Source of the DNA: JBDKJS01 sp039806065
GTDB lineage: Bacteria > Bacteroidota > Bacteroidia > AKYH767-A > 2013-40CM-41-45
Direction of reading: 5' to 3'
NCBI GenBank assembly: GCA_039806065.1
Contig: JBDKJS010000133.1
Span: 1-10,266, forward strand
Length of the DNA stretch: 10,266 nt
Shown here: positions 6,444-10,266 of the stretch, piece after piece
How the letters are laid out: the number at the start of each line of letters is the position of its first letter
Numbering within the stretch: position 1 is the stretch's first letter
Notes under the pieces: model-generated
The model's input: the letters and a program-made list of their open reading frames with translations, nothing else
Told to the model about the DNA's origin: nothing
The model's database searches: none
Translations under genes and position numbers: made by a program

Positions 6444-7335
6444 AAACCAAGAAACCCTAACTGCGTGTCCAGTATGCAACGCTCAAGAATTGGTGTTTTA
6501 TAAAGCAATAACGGATCACTCTGTATCAAAAGAACCATTTAGAATAGAAAGTTGCAAAAATTGTACTTTTTTGTTTACCAATCCTAGACCCTCCCTCAAG
6601 GCAATTGGTAGATATTATGAATCTGAAAATTACATTAGCCATACTGCGAATACCAAAGGAATATTCAATAAAATATACCACTTTGTAAAAAAAATTGCCC
6701 TTAAACAAAAATTGGCTTTAATTAATGAATTTGATAAAAGCCCCACCCAACAAATACTTGATATTGGATCAGGTACCGGTAGCTTCCTTGAGTACCTACT
6801 ACAAAATAAGGTAGCCTCAGAAGGAGTTGAACCTAACGACAATGCCAGAAGTATTGCACAAGCAAACGGTATTAAGGTATTCAAAAATTTAAATGAAGTT
6901 GAAGACAAAAAATATTCCACCATTACCCTTTGGCATGTATTAGAACATCTTCATGATCTGGATCAGTACCTAAACTTTATACACGAAAAACTAGCTGATC
7001 AAAGTACAATAATTATTGCAGTACCTAATCATTTAAGTAATGACGCTAGAAAATACCTAGACCACTGGGCTGCATGGGACGTACCGAGACATCTTTACCA
7101 TTTTACTCCTAAAACAATACAACTCCTTTTGAAAAAATATGGTTTTATACTTGCTTCTCAAAGAGGTATGCAATTTGATAGCTTTTATGTGAGCCTACTC
7201 AGTGAACAATATAAAGGTTCAAACAAAGCAATTGCCGCAATTAAAGCCGTTATTGCAGGCTTTATTTCCAACCAAATTGCCAAAAAAACAGGTAACTATT
7301 CAAGCTTGATTTATATTTTCAAAAAATCAAATTGA
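6436..7335 (+). CDS. Class I SAM-dependent methyltransferase with N-terminal CxxC/CxxC zinc-knuckle-like segment
   Basis: This 299-aa protein begins with a probable metal knuckle, CPVC (C11, C14) and CKNC (C40, C43), then a Rossmann-type SAM-binding domain. Motif I is ILDIGSGTGSF (residues 107-117), the acidic residue ending strand 2 is E132 in GVEPND, and WHVLEHLHD starts at 166. The later DVPRHLYHFTPKTI block is common in methyltransferases found among polysaccharide or quinone-like genes. The C-terminal part has an amphipathic or hydrophobic helix (about 260-285) that could touch the membrane. The start is GTG at 6436: the frame is closed upstream by the mnmG stop, no ATG occurs before the first CxxC, and the only other candidate is a CTG at 6427. 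It is probably co-transcribed with mnmG. The substrate is unknown; a tRNA, lipid or sugar acceptor are all possible. It overlaps the convergent kinase gene by 9 nt. Confidence 0.85.
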   Translation: MEQNQETLTACPVCNAQELVFYKAITDHSVSKEPFRIESCKNCTFLFTNPRPSLKAIGRYYESENYISHTANTKGIFNKIYHFVKKIALKQKLALINEFDKSPTQQILDIGSGTGSFLEYLLQNKVASEGVEPNDNARSIAQANGIKVFKNLNEVEDKKYSTITLWHVLEHLHDLDQYLNFIHEKLADQSTIIIAVPNHLSNDARKYLDHWAAWDVPRHLYHFTPKTIQLLLKKYGFILASQRGMQFDSFYVSLLSEQYKGSNKAIAAIKAVIAGFISNQIAKKTGNYSSLIYIFKKSN

Positions 7336-8469
7336 CTTACCCCAAACAAACCAAAAGGTAGATCCAGATCCAAAGGTTGATTGAATAGTAACTTCTCCTC
7401 CTTGCTGCTCTACCAGCTTTTTAACTATGGTAAGTCCTACACCAGTACTTTCTGCCTTATCTTTTGGCTGTAATGTCTGAAAAATTCCCCAAATCTTGTC
7501 TTGATGCTCAGGCTTAATGCCTACACCATTGTCTTCTACACCAAAATGGTGTGTACCATCTTCATTGCGATAATGTATTTTGATACAACCTTTTTCATTA
7601 TTGTTATATTTAATTCCATTGGATATTAAGTTTTGAAAAACCTCATGCAATTTCACCTTCTCTGTCTGTAAAACAGGTAGTGTATCAGGTATTTCAAACT
7701 TAAAATGATCAGGTGGGGCTATTAAGTCAATTATGGCATGCAACAGTTCCTTTACATCAACCTCCTCTACATCGGCCTTAGAATTACTTAACCTACTGTA
7801 TTTCAGTATCCCATCTATAAGTGATTGCATCCTCGTGGTGCGACTTTTAATCAATCCCAAAAGCTCCTTTGATTCATCATTTATTCCTGTGCCCAATTCA
7901 TCCTCTAAAAATGACGAGAGACTAGCTATTCCTCTTAAGGGCGCCTTTAAATCATGGGACACGATATAAACAAATTCATCCAATTGCTTATTTATTCGAG
8001 CTAGGTTTGTGGCACTTTCCTTCATGGCCAAACGTTGTAGGTAAAGTCTTTCAAAAATCGATACCTTTGCCTTTACTATATTAATATTCAATGGTTTATG
8101 AAGATAGTCAACAGCACCTTCCTGAAAACCTTGGAGCGTATATTTCTCTTCCTTGCTGAGGGCTGTAACGAAAATAATAGCACTGTCCTTAGTATTGTCA
8201 TTAGCCTTGAGGTATCGAGCAAGCTCAAATCCATCCATTTCCGGCATTTGAACATCTAATAAAGCTATAGCAAACTCATGTTCTAAAGCAAGGGCTAAAG
8301 CAGCCTTGCCACTATCTGCCTTAAAAATACTCCTACCAGGCCCTTCAATAATGCTTTCAAGAGACACCAAATTTTCATCTCTATCATCAACAATTAAAAT
8401 TTTTACTGGAGTAGTAGCTTGCAACATGTCTATTTCAGCTATTGTAGTATTGGCATTACTTTGATTCAT
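7327..8469 (-). CDS. Receiver-histidine kinase (REC-HisKA-HATPase) signalling protein
   Basis: This 380-aa cytoplasmic protein has no membrane segment. An N-terminal receiver domain (about residues 22-140) has acidic D28/D29, phosphoacceptor D72 in LLDVQMPEMDG, T102 and K125 in HKPLN. A short helix leads to a HisKA domain with the H-box VSHDLKAPLRG (H172). The HATPase_c domain follows, with N-box NLISNGIKY (N284), G1 box EDNGVGI (D313), and G2 box STGVGLTIVKK near residue 345. All catalytic residues are intact, so it should autophosphorylate, with output or gating through its own receiver. The order receiver-then-kinase without a sensor suggests that it takes phosphate or a signal from another kinase. 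The hybrid kinase immediately upstream (31-nt gap) is the natural partner. The ATG at 8467-8469 has an A-rich, SD-less upstream region. Its 3' end overlaps the convergent methyltransferase by 9 nt. Confidence 0.93.
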   Translation of the reverse strand: MNQSNANTTIAEIDMLQATTPVKILIVDDRDENLVSLESIIEGPGRSIFKADSGKAALALALEHEFAIALLDVQMPEMDGFELARYLKANDNTKDSAIIFVTALSKEEKYTLQGFQEGAVDYLHKPLNINIVKAKVSIFERLYLQRLAMKESATNLARINKQLDEFVYIVSHDLKAPLRGIASLSSFLEDELGTGINDESKELLGLIKSRTTRMQSLIDGILKYSRLSNSKADVEEVDVKELLHAIIDLIAPPDHFKFEIPDTLPVLQTEKVKLHEVFQNLISNGIKYNNNEKGCIKIHYRNEDGTHHFGVEDNGVGIKPEHQDKIWGIFQTLQPKDKAESTGVGLTIVKKLVEQQGGEVTIQSTFGSGSTFWFVWGKSI

Positions 8470-8500
8470 GGGTATTGTTTTTTATTGAATTAAATTTAAC

Positions 8501-10266
8501 TTAAGCGGTATACAAAGTACTTAAAATTTCATTTATCAGTACTTCGCTATCAATTGGTTTTAACAGACACTTTACAAATCCAGCTTCATAACATTTGTTT
8601 GAAACTCCAATGCTCATGTCGGCAGTTAACGCATATACTGGTATATTTTTACAAGTTTCTATTTTTTTAAAGTTCTCTAGAAATTCATAGCCATTCATTT
8701 GCGGCATCATCAAATCACTTAATACCAAGTCGAAAGATTGACTGACAGACATTTCAAGGGCTTGCTTCCCTGATGCTGCAGTGAATAGCTTTACTTGATA
8801 CTCGCTAAAAATCGCTTTCAAACTAAAAATATTTCTTAAATCGTCATCTACTACCAAAATCCGCTTCCCATTAAATGCTTCAACTAACAATTTTTTATGT
8901 GTCGACAATTTAAGCAACCCTTGAGAGGTGGTTTTTGCAATTACCTTCGTCAATAACTGAGCAAAAGTGGTGTGCAATTTCGAATTAATGTCTAATTCGA
9001 AAGACTTGATCTCAGCAATTTCATCGTTTGATAATTCATGCACGGTGTAAATAACAATTTGTGTGTCGCGAATAAAGGAGTTAGCTTTTAACTTGTAAAT
9101 ATTATCAATCCCATCTCGGACACCATGGCCCAGGTCCAAATCTAAAACCAAAAGATCATAGGCATCTTGTTCAAGCAGTGTTAATGTTTCATCGAATGAA
9201 TTAGCAGTGGCAATACTTACGGCAAATGGCAAAGTCTTAATAGCGTAATGAAACAACTTAACTTGCACTAAGTCATCTTCAACTAACAAAATTCGCATGG
9301 GCCTTTGCAAATGCTTAGACTCAAACTGATTTAAATAGCTAGCAATATTGCCCTTATTTAGTATATCCAATGGTTTGGATTGTTCAGGCTTCACCTCATC
9401 AACATGGATGGTATTGGTGCTAGAATTTTCAGTATCACTGATGGTGAAAATAGCATCATCCTTCGCAACAATATTGATACTAAAATCTAACAATCGATCC
9501 TCGATAAACTTACTTAGTACGTTATTTTCAATAGACAAATTACATGAGAGAGTAGGGGTCTGTACTTCAATATGACCACTAATTACAGTACTGTTATCAG
9601 GCATTACGGAGATGTCTACACCAGCCTCTTCTAATGGTAAATAGATATAAAATGTACTTCCCTTATTGACTTCGCTTGATAGCTTGAGCTCACCACCCAA
9701 CACTGTAACGAGCATCTTTGAAATGGATAAACCTAATCCTGTTCCACCAAACTTTCTATTGATGCTTCCATCAGCCTGTTGGAAGGCTTCAAAGATAGCA
9801 AGTTGCTTATCAGGCGCAATCCCAATTCCAGAATCTCGTACTGAGAACTCAATTACCTGTTTAGCGTTACGTAGATTCTCAGTGGTAAAAGAAATACTGG
9901 AAGGTGCGCTTCTTACTGAAAATAGCACATGGCCGTCTTCCGGTGTAAACTTCAATGCATTGGATAATAAATTTTTAATTACTTGCTCTAGACGAAATGA
10001 ATCAGTAACAAAGTGACTAGGTAATGAATCATGAAGAGATGCATCAAAATGAATTCCTTTTGATTTAGCATATTCATTGAACAATGAAAAAATATTACTC
10101 TTGATACTTTCAAACGAGGTTGGCTCCATTATCAATTCTATTTTCCCTGCTTCCATTTTTGATAAGTCCAAAATATCATTAATTAAAGTGAGCAAATCAT
10201 TTCCGCTTTTGTGAATAACCTTTGCATACTCTTGCTCCTTTATACTAACTGCGCCTGATTTATTAT
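8501..10266 (-). CDS. Hybrid sensor histidine kinase, C-terminal part (HisKA end-HATPase-linker-REC-REC), 5'-partial
   Basis: The frame is open to the right edge (first full codon 10264-10262), and sequence before the TTG at 10195 reads as the second half of a HisKA domain (KVIHKSGNDLLTLIND...SKMEAGK), so the gene starts outside and that TTG is not its start. The H-box histidine lies beyond the edge. HATPase_c follows: N-box NLLSNALKF near 9960, G1 RDSGIGIAP near 9830, G2 GGTGLGLSISK near 9745. A linker of about 107 residues (about 9310-9630) precedes two receivers. The first is ILLVEDD with phospho-Asp codon at 9140-9142 in VLDLDL, YTVHEL, and Lys in NSK. The second is ILVVDDDLRNIF with phospho-Asp codon at 8714-8716 in SDLMMPQMNG, ALTAD, and LLKPID. 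The receivers resemble the last two of the three-receiver hybrid kinases. The missing N-terminus probably carries HAMP, GAF or other sensing modules. It is probably co-transcribed with the downstream receiver-kinase gene. Confidence 0.93.
   Translation of the reverse strand, partial: NKSGAVSIKEQEYAKVIHKSGNDLLTLINDILDLSKMEAGKIELIMEPTSFESIKSNIFSLFNEYAKSKGIHFDASLHDSLPSHFVTDSFRLEQVIKNLLSNALKFTPEDGHVLFSVRSAPSSISFTTENLRNAKQVIEFSVRDSGIGIAPDKQLAIFEAFQQADGSINRKFGGTGLGLSISKMLVTVLGGELKLSSEVNKGSTFYIYLPLEEAGVDISVMPDNSTVISGHIEVQTPTLSCNLSIENNVLSKFIEDRLLDFSINIVAKDDAIFTISDTENSSTNTIHVDEVKPEQSKPLDILNKGNIASYLNQFESKHLQRPMRILLVEDDLVQVKLFHYAIKTLPFAVSIATANSFDETLTLLEQDAYDLLVLDLDLGHGVRDGIDNIYKLKANSFIRDTQIVIYTVHELSNDEIAEIKSFELDINSKLHTTFAQLLTKVIAKTTSQGLLKLSTHKKLLVEAFNGKRILVVDDDLRNIFSLKAIFSEYQVKLFTAASGKQALEMSVSQSFDLVLSDLMMPQMNGYEFLENFKKIETCKNIPVYALTADMSIGVSNKCYEAGFVKCLLKPIDSEVLINEILSTLYTA

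Noticed and set aside
6630..6923. Minus-strand open frame inside the methyltransferase gene
   Set aside because: It is antisense to SAM-binding motif I and has no independent support.
9666..10016. Plus-strand open frame of about 116 codons opposite the kinase HATPase domain
   Set aside because: It is antisense to strongly conserved N, G1 and G2 boxes; its composition is that of a complementary-strand shadow.
10193..10195. TTG as start of the hybrid kinase
   Set aside because: Codons upstream of it encode the HisKA helix leading into LLTLINDILDLSK, so the gene continues past the right edge.
10210..10218. TTATTCACA on the minus strand, a DnaA-box-like 9-mer
   Set aside because: It is a single copy inside conserved kinase codons (Val-Ile-His-Lys) with no cluster of further boxes or AT-rich unwinding region, so it does not mark an origin.

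Overview
The window is AT-rich, gene-dense bacterial chromosome, most likely from a member of the Bacteroidota (Cytophagales-like). Supporting this are two TAnnTTTG-type -7 promoter boxes in the only sizeable intergenic gap, the absence of clear Shine-Dalgarno sequences before starts, the style of the multidomain sensor kinases, and the protein flavour of the polyprenyl-sugar glycosyltransferases. There is no sign of phage, transposon, CRISPR array, tRNA or rRNA, and no gene-free stretch longer than about 100 bp.

Layout. (1) Bases 1-1256, plus strand: the C-terminal 417 codons of a polytopic membrane protein resembling GT-C (GT39/ArnT-like) glycosyltransferases; its start lies left of the window. 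(2) Bases 1253-4451, minus strand: a compact set transcribed leftward in the order kup (K+ uptake), hotdog acyl-CoA thioesterase, DPM1/ALG5-like family 2 glycosyltransferase, with gaps of only 16 and 9 nt. (3) Bases 4452-4554: a 103-bp divergent promoter region. (4) Bases 4555-7335, plus strand: mnmG (gidA) and, 9 nt later, a SAM-dependent methyltransferase with an N-terminal CxxC...CxxC knuckle. (5) Bases 7327-10266, minus strand: the C-terminal part of a large hybrid histidine kinase (its H-box lies beyond the right edge), followed 31 nt later by a receiver-histidine kinase protein.

The most notable element is a 16-bp near-palindrome at 6428-6443, TGTTTCACGTGGAACA. Its reverse complement is an exact match to the consensus parS centromere site bound by ParB/Spo0J. 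It fills the mnmG-methyltransferase junction, and the CACGTG core supplies the GTG start codon of the methyltransferase. Because mnmG and parS are both commonly close to oriC, the window probably lies in the origin-proximal chromosome segregation domain.

Functionally the genes are housekeeping and regulatory: wobble-uridine tRNA modification (MnmG), K+ homeostasis (Kup), CoA-thioester hydrolysis, lipid-linked sugar synthesis and transfer (GT2 plus GT-C), and a two-kinase phosphorelay of unknown input. I see no clear new multi-gene defence or mobile system. The candidates for novelty are the parS/start-codon overlap, the mnmG-linked methyltransferase, a repeated motif over the mnmG promoter, and a possible decayed receiver in the hybrid kinase.
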